A DNA stretch of 64,000 nucleotides from Copromyces sp. CBS 386.78 (taxonomy: Eukaryota; Ascomycota; Sordariomycetes; Sordariales; Sordariaceae), in contig MU839118.1 of NCBI GenBank assembly GCA_030685235.1, positions 62,001-126,000 of the forward strand, given 5' to 3'. The notes below the pieces were generated by a model, which worked only from the letters and a program-made list of their open reading frames with translations, did not search any database and was not told the DNA's origin. Each line of letters starts with the position of its first letter. Position 1 is the stretch's first letter. A program made the translations under genes and the position numbers. Shown piece by piece: positions 21,019-32,704 of this stretch.

Positions 21019-23336
21019 ATGGCTTCCAACGCAGCTGTCGCTCCCGACGCCGCTCCCGCCGGCCAGACCAATGAGGCGGGACGCAACGTGCCCAAGGAGG
21101 GCGAGTACGTCCAATGGCGTACCCTTCCTGCTGGCAACCCCGACCAGTTGAACCGCTGGTCGCACTTCCTCACTCGTGAGCACGAGTTCCCTGGAGCTCA
21201 GGTAAGCTATCCCCATCTCCTCCACCAGTTCACTCTTGATGCTACCCTCACGTCATGACATTCCGCACTCGTCCACTGTCGTGCTTAAGCGAATCCCACA
21301 CACACCCAACACCTCGGGCTGGGGCTCGGCAAAGCATCCCGAGCTCGTCCTCCGTCATTCCTATAGCTTATACGGATGCGGAGGTGGCTCATGAGGGGTA
21401 GCTCTTCTGTGGGGTAGTAGCTTCGCATGGGTATAGACAGTGGGATGGGACCCCTGGCATTGACGATTGTGTCAGAGCGAAGTTCGGGATAACTAACACC
21501 GATGTTTACGATGTAGGCCATGCTCTACGGCGCCGGTGTCCCGAATAAGGACATGATGAAGAAGGCGCCCCATGTTGGCATTGCGACTGTTTGGTGGGAG
21601 GGAAATCCCTGCAAGTGAGTACTGAGATCGATGTGATATGTGGTGAGAGTTGGGGACTAACATGATGATAGCACTCACTTGTTGGATCTGGGCCAGAAGG
21701 TCAAGAAGGCAGTTGAGCGCGAGAAGATGCTCGCGTGGCAGTTCAACACCATCGGTGTCTCCGATGGTATCACCATGGGAGGCGAGGGTGAGTTTCCTTC
21801 TGTCTTGATGGGTGATATGATAGTGATACTAACACGTCACTAGGCATGCGCTACTCCCTCCAGAGTCGCGAGATTATCGCCGACTCCATCGAGACTGTGA
21901 CTTGCGCTCAGCATCACGATGCCAACATCTCCATTCCGGGTTGCGATAAGAACATGCCCGGCGTGATCATGGCCGCGGCCCGCCACAACAGGCCCTTCGT
22001 TATGATCTATGGCGGCACCATGCGCGGTGGCCATTCGGAGCTTCTAGACAAGCCCATCAACATCGTCACCTGTTACGAGGCCTCGGGCGCCTACACCTAC
22101 GGCCGTCTGAAGCCCGCTTGCCCTAACTCCAAGGCCACCCCCTCCGATGTCATGGACGACATCGAGCAGCATGCCTGCCCTGGCGCCGGCGCCTGCGGCG
22201 GTATGTATACCGCCAACACCATGGCCACCGCTATTGAGGCCATGGGCCTCACTGCTCCAGGCTCCTCGTCCTTCCCGGCTTCTAGCCCCGAGAAGTTCAG
22301 GGAGTGTGAGAAGGCCGCGGAGTACATCCGCATCTGCATGGAGAAGGACATCCGTCCTCGCGATCTCCTCACCAAGGAGTCTTTTGAGAACGCTCTCGTT
22401 CTCACCATGATCCTCGGCGGCTCGACCAACGGCGTCTTGCACTACCTCGCCATGGCCAACACGGCCGACGTCGACCTTACCCTTGACGACATCAACCGTG
22501 TGTCGGCCAAGACCCCCTTCTTGGCCGATATGGCTCCCTCCGGTCGTTACTACATGGAGGATTTGTTCAAGGTCGGTGGCACCCCTGCCGTCCTCAAGAT
22601 GCTCATCGCCGCTGGCTATATCAACGGCTCTATCCCGACCATCACCGGCAAGACCCTTGCCGAGAACGTGGCCGACTGGCCTTCTCTTGATCCCGACCAG
22701 AAGATCATTCGCCCGATCAGCGACCCTATCAAGCCCCAGGGTCACATTCGTGTCTTGTACGGCAACTTCTCCCCTGGTGGTGCCGTGGCCAAGATTACTG
22801 GCAAGGAGGGCCTCTCCTTCACCGGTAAGGCGCGCTGCTTCAACAAGGAGTTCGAGCTCGACAATGCGCTCAAGAACTCTGAGATTACCCTCGAGCAAGG
22901 TAACCAGGTCATCATCGTCCGGTACGAGGGACCCAAGGGTGGCCCGGGCATGCCCGAGCAGCTCAAGGCCTCAGCGGCGATCATGGGCGCCGGCCTTACT
23001 AATGTCGCGCTCGTCACCGACGGCCGTTACTCGGGTGCCAGCCACGGTTTCATCGTTGGTCACGTCGTCCCCGAGGCGGCTACCGGTGGCCCGATTGCCC
23101 TCGTCAAGGACGACGATCTTATCACCATCGATGCTGTTAAAAACAGGATCGATATTATCAAGACCGTTGAGGGTGTCGAGGGCGAGGCGGAGATCGCCAA
23201 GGTCTTGGACGAGCGCAAGAAGGCCTGGAAGGCTCCGGTCATGAAGCCTACCCGTGGTGCTCTGGCCAAGTATGCACGCTTGGTTGGTGATGCTTCCCAC
23301 GGTGCTATTACCGATCTTGGTGGCTCCGCTTACTAG
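21019..23336 (+). CDS. Dihydroxy-acid dehydratase family protein (IlvD/Edd)
   Basis: Four exons: 21019-21201, 21517-21614, 21672-21787 and 21844-23336 (629 aa; junctions frame-consistent). Dihydroxy-acid dehydratase converts 2,3-dihydroxy-3-methyl-acids to 2-oxo-acids in valine, isoleucine and leucine synthesis, using an Fe-S cluster and Mg2+. Family landmarks: E-G-N-P-C (Cys about 93), [20 protein letters not shown] (Cys about 166), [15 protein letters not shown] (Cys about 250), and the C-terminal P-G-M-P-E, T-D-G-R-Y-S-G and G-H-V-V-P-E-A blocks. The three cysteines fit the cluster ligands of the family. Odd points: no basic amphipathic mitochondrial presequence is seen, the region after the second motif (T-C-A-Q-H-H-D-A-N) is unlike the usual fungal ILV3 (which has a G-G-Q-type segment), and intron 1 is 315 bases. 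It may be a paralogue rather than the housekeeping enzyme. The start is in a good context (ACAATGGCT). Confidence 0.92.
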
Positions 23337-26300
23337 ACGGTGGACGCGGCTTCCCGCGACACGGGATTCGTATGGCTTTCCCGAAAAATTCTCAGCGGCT
23401 GTCTATTCTCAGTACCTCTAACATCGACAGCACTGGCTCCCGGGCCATGGCATGGAAGATAAGGGGCGAAGATGGAGAAGACGGTGTCATGCCCTATTCT
23501 TCCAGATCACGATCAGTCAGGAGGGGGGGTTGAGGAACAGAGGGACGGGTCAAGCAAGGAAATGAGGATCTGTTTTTTCCCCTAGATTGGCTTTCCATAT
23601 AGGCGGCTGCTGCATTTGCATCTCGCTTTTGCTTTTGCTTTTTGCTTCGGGGTTTGTTTCTTTCCTTGCTTGCATTGCACGAATTGGCTTCATGGCGTCC
23701 AGGGTCTTTTTTGCCTTTACAAATAAATACCTGGGGAAAGGGGAAAAGTAACATTGGATAGACAGACACATACATGTAGATGCTAGGACGCAATTGCTTT
23801 GTTTCTGTTGAATTTCTTTTGGATTTTGTTGGTTGCTCTTGGGTGAAGATTTCTAGCTTGTTAGCTGAAAGTTTGTGGTGGCTCGAGCTGATTGATGGTG
23901 ATACCCGATACATCGCATCATTGCTATGTCTGCATTCTGGATGGATATAGGTAGGGCATGTCTTCCTAAGGTAGTATGCGACTTTGTGTTGTAGTATTTC
24001 TCTGCTGTTAGGTAAATGTATTAGGAGGTCGAAATTCGGGTTTAGCCTTCCTTATCCGCAGGCAGTCTCGTAAGAAGCTGGTCTAGTTATCATACTTTGT
24101 ACGGTAGGTAATATCGATGCTCTACGGAAGAACGGCTTAGTTTAGCATCCTCCTACACAGCCAATTGCTGTGTGATGTATTCCTTGTGAGCACAACCGCA
24201 ACTGTACTACCTAGCCGGGTGGGTGTTTGTTTGTTTACGAAGAGCAGCAGTTCGAACTTCGAAGGACGAATAGGCCATATGGGGAGAAGGAAGCCAAAAA
24301 AAAAAAAAAAAAAAAAAAAAATATTTAAAAAAATAAAATTTATTTAATTATTTTTAAAAAAAAATAAAAGAAAAAATATTAGTATGGTTGAAGAATAAAA
24401 AAATAAAAAGTGAAATTAATCACTTCTTTCTTTCCTTGGTTCTGGTTCTTCATCATCCCCAAAACAACAACAAAACGGAGGAGGGTTTGGCGGGTATCTA
24501 TTCTAGCTACCTACTCTACCAGACGAAAAGTCCAATTGCGAACAGGAAGGAAGGAAGGACTCCCGTCTCTCTTTGCGTGTGCCTGATAGCTGAGGTCCTG
24601 ATAGTTGCTGATAGGTCCTGATTTGTAGGTCCTCATAGTTGCCTAGGTACCCAGGGACGGGAGAGAGCTGAGCACATTTGAGGGTGAGTGAGGGGTTCGC
24701 TTGTATGTAAGTACCCAAGGTAGGTACCTCTAGAGAGGTGAGGTTGGTGTTTTATCATGATCCTATGGCTCCTGAGGAGGAAGTCCAACACAAGAGTCCA
24801 ACACAAAATGGCTGGGTTTGTTTGTTTGTATGTATCCTTTGCACGTCTGGCGGTGTAGGTAGGTACCAGGCAGACGGCAAGTCAAATTCTCTCCCACAGC
24901 AACTTTTGTCGGATTTGTGCACGGGCAGGTGGTATATTACTACCTATGTACCAAGGGGATCTGGTTTTGATGGTTGAGATTGCAGGATTTCTTGACTCAA
25001 TTGTGTGTTGTCCAAATGAAATCTTGTTATCTTATTTCTGGCTGGCTGACCAGTTTGCGGAAGTCTGGAAGTTACTTTATGCGTGGGAGTGATGATAAAG
25101 ACGGGAGGCAGTGGTTAATTTAGTCAGTTCCTTGTCTTGTCTTGTCTTGTCCCTGTTGAACTCTTCCAAGGCTTCTTTCTTATTGTGTTATCCGGCATCG
25201 TGAAATCTTTTCGTACAAGACACTCTGACGGTCTGATCGCTTTCCAGAGCATGCTTCCGCCTGCTTTGAGTACCTAGAGGTAGTTTTCGGAGTTTGTAGC
25301 ATCTTCGGAGTCACTTGAGAACTTGGGCGGGTTACAACCAACCGTGGTGACTGCAAGGGCTTGAAGACGTGGTAGTCTAGTGTCGGGGAAAGAAATGGGG
25401 AATTTCGAGAACGAGTGATATGTAGCGACTATGTGTATCTTTGGTGAGGCCGGGGGGATACTTTCGAATTACATGGACGTCGGTCGTTGGAGGCTGAGAG
25501 TTGTAGTATGATATTAGCATGAGCCTCATGTACGTACCGCTATACATCTATCTGGTTGGACATAACCGTTAAGACTGGGGGGTTGTTGATTATGGGAAAG
25601 GGGAAACGAGACTGTTCTCTATACAGTACGAGACTCTCGCGAGTATACATAATACCTGGCTTAACCACCTTGTCACGGAGTGTACCGAAGAAGTTCATGA
25701 ACAGGGGTTGGTGGGGACTTTGGGAACCTTGAACGTGGGGAAAGATGCAAAGTTACAAAGTCGTGGGTAGGGTTAGATGAGCCCCTTTGACTTTCCACTT
25801 GGAGTCTCCCGATGGTACGTGCAACGAACTGGTACCGGTACTTTACCAAAACCCTGGTGTTGTCACCGACATGCTTTTTCTAATGATAGCTGGTCACGTC
25901 TAGTATCACGCCCAGGACAGTTTTCTTTCACTTTGCCCTGGGCCACTTCTCATTCTCCTCACGGCTGATTTTTCAAGGCGAAGAGGAGTCGGGTATGTAC
26001 CCTGGTTTGAGGTAGCCGAGTTGTACGTTCTGTTTCAGTTTGGTAGACAGATGTGCGTGTCTTGCTTTGTATACAAGCTACCACTCCCTTTGAGATGTGG
26101 CGCTTGTAAAACGGGAAGAAGCCAGTTGGAGTGTTCAACGGTGCCGTGCTGACAGAGCCGAGCCGTGACAGCTACCTTTCTGATGATCCTTTGTCGTTGA
26201 AATTCGGCCTCATACGTAGCAGGATTGGGGTTTCTCGTAATTGATGATGAGTGATCGTCCATTCTAGCATGTGATGTGGCTTGGGGTTGTATCGGGCCAT

Positions 26301-29300
26301 ATCGAGGGTCCAATATACTATGCTAAAAGTCGATAGTGACATGCAAGAACTGCATGTAGCGAGAGTACATCGTATCACCAAGTCTTTAAATGTGGGCGAC
26401 GGATGGACAGGTTGGTGGTTGTTTGATAACGGAATTCGACGAGAGGGATGGAAATGGATGGATGGATGGAGGTTGGGAAATGGTTGGTTTACCGACAGGT
26501 CGCATTCCCGTATGGCTCCCCATAGAAAACTGACATGGCGATATTTCTGGGACATCAACAAGTGTTGAAAATCATGAAATCGACAGGAAGGTTAGGACTT
26601 GAAGGAAGGAGCTCTTGGTGGCTGGTGGAGTACAGAGTCGGGCCAGGCTGCTTGTTTTAGCTCAGACGCAAACCCACAGCAGCAGTGACTTGTATGCACT
26701 ATCACCAGAGGTAGAGAGGAGGTACCGGCCGCAGAGGTACCACCAAGTACTCTTTCGACTAAGCCATTGTCGCGCGACCTTCAGAAGCAGATTCTTGAGT
26801 TTGGGGTTGATGGAATGAGGAATACCGTACCTACTCATGGCGAAATCTTGTCCATTTGCTCATTTAATGTTGATGCGCCCTTTACCAGCCTGATGGACTT
26901 TCCTTCCTCAAAACTCTTCCTTCACTTTCTCTTGGCTGTAATGTCTGGAATTGTGCCCAGAGCTGCAGAATGGTCTGTGCACAGTCTTGTCCTTGGCAAA
27001 AGGTACGTACCGAGGGAGGGGTGGATGAGGGGTCCAGTTCAGTTCATCTCGAAAACATGTTGACGCCAACAGAGATCTTTCCCATTCAACTGAGGTATTC
27101 TGACCATTACCACCAGACTCCCGTTTTCGTAAAGCCAGGTAGGATTGAAGATATCGATATCGGTGACGCGAAAATGCGATGGGATGAATCAAGACATTTG
27201 GCCGGCTCAGCTGTGAATGGTGGCTTGGAGAAGGAAACTGGCCAATCATTGTAGCGCCCAAGCCTTCTTTCGTAATCTCCAAATTCTCTTGAATGGCACG
27301 TATGTAACCACTTCCCATTCACTGAACATCTCCATCTAATCACGGACGTCTGATTTGACCTTTTTTTCTTTCCATCTGATGTGGCCATTGACTATATTGC
27401 ATTGCATTGCCGACTAGCGACGAAAGCTTCGAGGCTGCAGTGCCGTGTGCGTACCCGAGTCTTTCATGACTTCATCACCTGGCAACCCCTCCATTCCCGC
27501 CATCCCATCCCAGCCGACGGCCCGGCAAGGAGGAGGAATCGGTCCAAAAAACAGACGAGATTCCAGTCCGATTGCGTGGGTCACGGGCCCAGAAAAAATA
27601 GAGCTTTTTTGTGACGCCCGCTTCCATCGGTGGTCCCCAAAACAGCTGCTCCCAGCTTGGCTTTGACAGCCATAGAGGTACCCGTTTTTATCGGGGAATA
27701 GCATCAGCAACCGAAGAAACACCGCGGTCCAGGAATTCTATCCGGACATCTCGGTCGAGACCAAAAACAAGTGACAAAGGATTCGCCGTGGTCCACTTCT
27801 TCCACTCGTTCTCTCCCGCCTTCGAACATTGATCTTGTTTGCGTTTGCACTTTCCCAGTCACAAACAGCTTTCTGCATCCAGTGCCGCCTTCCCCACCCG
27901 AAATACCGGCCTGCCGCTAAGTAGAGCCAAATTCCCAAGGCAGCTACAAACCGTTGCCCCAGCCACCCCTCCCCGGCGCAATTCTCTTCTTGACTCGAGG
28001 TCCATCTCCAGGTTCTCTTTTCCCTGTCGAGGTACTTTTGTCCATCCATCAGTCGAGAACAAAGCGTCCCTCGTCCCCCAAGACCCAAGACCCCTCAGAC
28101 CCCTCCCAGCAATAGCGTCAGCAACGGCAGCAGATCGCACACTGGGAACTCGGCAAGTACTTTGCTACAACCCTCCCTCGAGGTCAACAAGAGGTTCCCG
28201 TCCTCGCGCACATCACCCCGTCAATCGCCAATACCTCAACTCTACCTCTACCAGAGGTTTTCTGCAATTCTACAAGAGACGTCAAAGTCACCTCTACACA
28301 TCATACCTTTTGCATCGCATATCGCACGTCGCTCCGGTCGTTCGGGACTTGGGTGCAACTTGGAACCGAACCGGGGAACAAAAGAAGTGAATTGACACGG
28401 TCATTCCTGCCAGTAAGTGCATCATCTCTCATATTCCTTCGAGCTTGAATGATCGATATGCCCCCCATCCCCCTGTCATCACCCATCAAATGTTCTCTGG
28501 CGCTTTTTCATATCATTCGCCCTTTTCATTCACTCTGCTTGCACCCATCCCGATCCATCCATTTTCCCTTTTGCGCGCGATATCGTGCTTTTGGGAATAT
28601 CGTGTGCAATGGGAACGGAACTGCACACAGCCTCTGCTCTGCTCTGCCGGTCTGTCTGCCTGCCCCATCTGGTTACTCTCGTTTTCGCTACCGAGCTATC
28701 CAGTGTGGGTTTGGTGGTTCATGATGACGCCCAGCCTCTTCCGCAACATCAAAAGATGCAAATTCATGCCACCACCACTGTCACTGCTGTGGCTGGCCTC
28801 ATCAACCAACCAACCCCCAACCTGCCCGTTATGAGCGAGATTGTATGCTTGCTGCTTCGGCTTCGGCTACTGTTGCTGCTTCTGCTGGTCGGCTAGACTG
28901 GATAGACAGCAACCCAGCGCATGCACATCTGTCTCCAACGGGAAGAGAAGGATGAAGGGATTGGAATGAGTGGGATTCTCATGCAGTGGTGCAAAGGAAA
29001 AAAGGAAAAAAAGCTGTCGGCACCGACGCCTCCAAATTGCCCTTCACCCTGTTCCCTCCTTTCCTTCCTCTTCCCTCTTCTTCCTGCAGCCATTCAACCC
29101 GTTCGCATGTTTGGGGTGACCCAAAGACCGTCACTTTTTTCTTCGGTGCCAGTGTATGGTCGCCACACGGGCAGTGAGGAAGTATGACGCGGGCTGGGCA
29201 GGGCTCAATGCTGAGCTGTGATTTGCTGGAGCTCAGCCATTCACTTTGAGCTCTGGATGGTCACCACAGCAAGCAAAAGGCTGGAAGAGGAAGAAGTAAA

Positions 29301-29881
29301 AAAAGAGAAGAAAACAGACTGCAAAAAACAAGAAGACAGCATTTCGAGAAATAACACAAAAAAAAAGAGAGAGCTTATCCTGAGCAGTTGGTGTCAGAGC
29401 AGGAAAAAAAAAAAAAAAGAGGCATGCCAATTCATTATCCGGCAGCCCAGAGCGGCAGAAGCAGAAGCAGTGCAGAGCAGAGCAAAAGCAATTCGTCGGT
29501 TGGAGACAGTGACAGAAGTTGCTGCTGCAGCCCTGAGCGTCAAGAAAGAAATGGGCATTTAGCTTGGCCAATTTTTCCCCATTTTATCTCCATCAGCTCA
29601 TTTCTCCGTTACCCCCCGCCATCACTGCCCGCGCCCGCAGAGACCTGGAGCAAGAAAGCCCGAAAAAAAAAAACAAAAAACAGCGCTCAGTCATCATTCA
29701 CAAAGCCAGTTTTACAACCAAGCAGCATCCACACAAAAGCAATTCCATCCATTCGATCGTTCTTTGATACAATCCATTTCTGAATCCGCACTACCACAGT
29801 TCAGCGGACACTAACTTTTTGACTTTTTTTGCGAAGAAAAGACTCTCAGTCGGCAGCAGCAAGAACACGACAATCCCAAAG
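23337..29881. other. 6.5-kb gene-free stretch
   Basis: No supported gene. It holds the dehydratase 3' UTR, an AT-rich islet at 24297-24420 beginning with a long A run (listed separately), a TCTTG tandem repeat near 25130-25150, many GGTAGGTACC motifs, and an A14 run near 29405. From about 27800 on the plus strand is C/T-rich with CCATCC-like repeats, as in a long 5' leader. The 183-codon frame at 27839-28390 and similar ORFs lie in this biased sequence and are not convincing. Confidence 0.45.
24297..24420. repeat. AT-rich islet starting with a poly-A run
   Basis: About 24 A residues are followed by roughly 100 bases made almost only of A and T (AAATAAAATTTATTT-like). The flanks on both sides return at once to ordinary composition. 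The islet could be a mutated A-rich microsatellite, or the tail of a retroposed insertion eroded by RIP. No target duplication is clear to me. Confidence 0.6.
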
Positions 29882-29976
29882 ATGGAGCAGTGGACGATTC
29901 CGCCGCAGCCTATGCCCGCCATGACAACGGAGTACACTGTTTACCCCAACTCCACCAACCACCCCAATGGCCTTCA
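29882..29976 (+). CDS. Possible distal first exon of the downstream Myb gene
   Basis: An ATG in good context (CCCAAAGATGGAG) opens 31 codons of Pro/Met/Asn/Thr-rich sequence ending in a consensus donor (GTAAGT at 29977). The style matches the low-complexity N-terminus of the Q/P-rich Myb protein at 31283-32704. Frame-compatible acceptors exist after 31197 and, with a good GCTAAC branch site, after 31479, implying an intron of 1.2-1.5 kb. Alternatively it is an upstream ORF in the leader. The sequence does not decide between these. Confidence 0.4.
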
Positions 29977-31282
29977 GTAAGTACCTCTTTTCTTGTACCT
30001 TTCTCGTATCTGTCTGTCCTTCCCTTCCCATCAAGGTGGTAGGTGGGGGAACATGGGGACGTCTGGCGCGTTTGTGTGCGATACATGCTCCGTGCCTTGA
30101 GTTTCAAGACACGAACCGTCGTCTCTGTTCTCTGTTCTCTTTTCTGTCTGCCTACCTACCTACCTTTCCTTGTCCCATTCATCATCACTTCTCCATCTCT
30201 TTCCTCGACACAACATTGTGTGTGTGTGTGCGCGTGTTTGGGATCGGGTAACTGCTGCTACTCGACTAGCTACCTTAGCTACCTCTAGTAGCGACAGGTC
30301 GGCTCGGCTTGGAGAGACTAGACTAGTGTGGTCTGCGGTCGTCTCCTGCACGAGAAACAGAGACCCCGACACCCACTGCATCAGCATCTTGGTCTCTTTC
30401 CCCTTCCCACGTTCGCGCGCATCAATCACTTTTACATCAAGACCTCCTCCCCCCATTAACCATCACTTTGACTTTTTCTCCATCATTCATGTACCCCATC
30501 CCCATGCCCATGTACTCGTCGCGTGCCGCCCTGGGCCTTGTTTGTCCTCCTCTTCGTCTGTAGTGTTCGCAGAGTGTGGACGGGACACTTGCAAGACTTG
30601 GACAAAGAAAGAGTACGGTACCAGCTACTCCTACAGCCTACTGTACGAGCGGCAGTGCAAGCAAGCAACAGGAGCAGGCATCTCGGCATCAGCAGCAGCA
30701 CAAAAGACAAGAACGTCGGACTTGACTTTTTGCTTGTCGCGCTAGCATCAGCCTGAGAGAAAGCACGGGGATCATCCGTTCGACAGCAACAGACCTCTTC
30801 GGTTGTCTCTCTCTCCCCTGCCGCCTACAGTACAGCTACCTTGCCTCCACACTACACCACTACACACGCGCGGCCGAGACCCTGCCTGGACCTGGACTTG
30901 ACCAGACACGGACTGGGTTGGATAAACACCTCCCATCTACTTCTGTCGCCTGGCTGGCCTCGTACCTTTCCATATTATTCCCACGCACAGAAACAATTAC
31001 CATCCTTTGACTCGTCTTATTTCGTCATCCTTTCCCACACCCCATCTGTCTGTCGTCGCCGCGCGCCAAAAGTTACCTTTGATATACCTTAGTTGATCCC
31101 CGTCATCCCCCTCCGTCCCATCCCATCCGTCAACACTACCCGTGTTCGCCGCGTTCACACGTTCTGTCGACTGCGACCCCTGCTGTCGCGGTGCCAGCCT
31201 GGAGCTTCGTGCCCCAGGCCGACCCGAGGACGCAGCGACCCATCGCATCGCAAGCGTAACCCGCAAACCGGCAACCGTTGCC

Positions 31283-32704
31283 ATGAAGAAATCACAACAA
31301 CAGCAGCAGCAGCGGGTCCCTAATGACGTTCATGCTCAGGCATGGCGTCAACCCACGCCGTCGATGCCGGCCCTGCCACAGCACCATCTTCCTCCGCATC
31401 AGCAGCAGCAGCCGCAATTGCAGCCGCAACCACAACAACAACAGACCGCGTTTGCTAACCAATCCGCCTGGTATCCCAGCCCGAACCACTATGCCCAGCA
31501 GCCCGAGTTGACTCGTCGCGACCAGCCGCCCATGGACTTTCGCGCTTACACCCAAAGCCAGCCGCAGCCGCCTCAGCAGCAGCAGCATGCCCAACATCAA
31601 CATCACCAGCAGCAGCATCAACCCCAGCATCCGCAACATGCCCAGCACCAACAGCACCATCAAGCCGCGCCCGTACAGCCTCCCATGACCCATGCCCCTC
31701 AACCCCAAGTGACGCCGCAACAGCCCGCCCAGCAGCAGCAACCTCAACAGCCAACACCCGTTCCTGCTCCCGCCCAGCCAAGAGGCCGTAAGCGCAACGC
31801 TCCCGGCGCGCAACCTTCGCCCCATCCCCAACACGCTCCCCAGATCGCCCACGCGCCGCCACACGCTCCTCAACATCAAGCGCAACATGCTCCTCCTCAA
31901 CACCACGCGCCGCAAGCCGGCCAGCCTCAGCATGCGCCCGTCCCCCAGCCCCCTCAACAACAGCAGGCCCAGCAGCAGCAGCCCCAGGTTCAGGCCCACC
32001 AGGCTACCCAAGCCGCTCCCCCTGCGCAGCAGACTCCGGTCCCTCCTCCGGCCCCTCAGCCCGTTCCTGTCCCTCAGGCCCAGGCTCCGGCTCCGGCTCC
32101 CCCTGCGCAACCTGCTGCTTCCGCCGCTGTCCCGGCCACCGATGCGGTCGCCCCGCCACCGCCCAAGAAAAGTCGCACCAACACTCCTTGGACACCGGCC
32201 GAGGAGCATCGCTTGAAGCAGATGCGCGATGCGGGTAACAGCTGGGCCGAGATTGCCAAGGTACGTTTATCTGTGTTCTAATCGGAAGGATGACTGGATA
32301 AGGCTAACAATGACTCAAACAGACCTTTCCTACCCGCACTGAGGGCTCCGTCAAGAAGCATTGGTACAAGGACATGCATTACGCCGAGTTTGCTGAGGAT
32401 GAGGTAGTTAGCGCCCACCTTCTTTTATCCCTACCTACAATGATGTTTATTTGAGAGATAGCAGATGCTGATCAAGACGAACAACAGAGCGCCGCCCTCA
32501 TGAACGCCATCAAGGAGTACGAGAACAACAAGTGGAAGGCTATTGGTGCCAAGGTCGGCAAGCCGGCCAAGGCTTGCGAGCAGTATGCTAAAGAGCATTT
32601 CCCTGGTATGTTGTTCCGTTCTTCAGGATGTTAAACCATATTCATGACAGAGTACTGACCATTGGTGTAATACAGAGCTCTTCGCTCAGCAAAAGGCTCG
32701 TTAG
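31283..32704 (+). CDS. Gln/Pro-rich protein with two C-terminal Myb repeats
   Basis: Exons 31283-32260, 32323-32403, 32488-32605 and 32676-32704 (401 aa from this ATG; junctions frame-consistent). Residues 1 to about 290 are low complexity: runs of Gln and His, then Pro/Ala/Gln, with a basic R-G-R-K-R-N patch near 170. The C-terminal 110 residues hold two Myb/SANT modules: the first begins with W-T-P-A-E-E and has W-A-E-I-A-K at its middle and K-K-H-W-Y-K at its end; the second has N-K-W-K-A-I-G-A-K-V. Exons 2-4 cut both modules. This layout suggests a nuclear DNA-binding regulator with a prion-like or activation domain. The N-terminus is uncertain: the frame is open upstream to about 31097, and a distal exon at 29882-29976 may be spliced on. 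Confidence 0.8.

Noticed and set aside
22044..22898. 284-codon antisense ORF over the dehydratase
   Set aside because: Shadow of the highly codon-biased sense frame (third-position C avoids stops on the opposite strand).
27839..28390. 183-codon plus-strand ORF in the leader region of the Myb gene
   Set aside because: Lies in C/T-biased leader-type sequence, Ser/Arg/Pro-rich with no domain; at best an upstream ORF.
31292..32209. 305-codon antisense ORF over the Q/P-rich Myb gene
   Set aside because: Leu/Arg/Gly-only composition is the reverse reading of CAG/CCN codons; the sense frame has spliced Myb domains.
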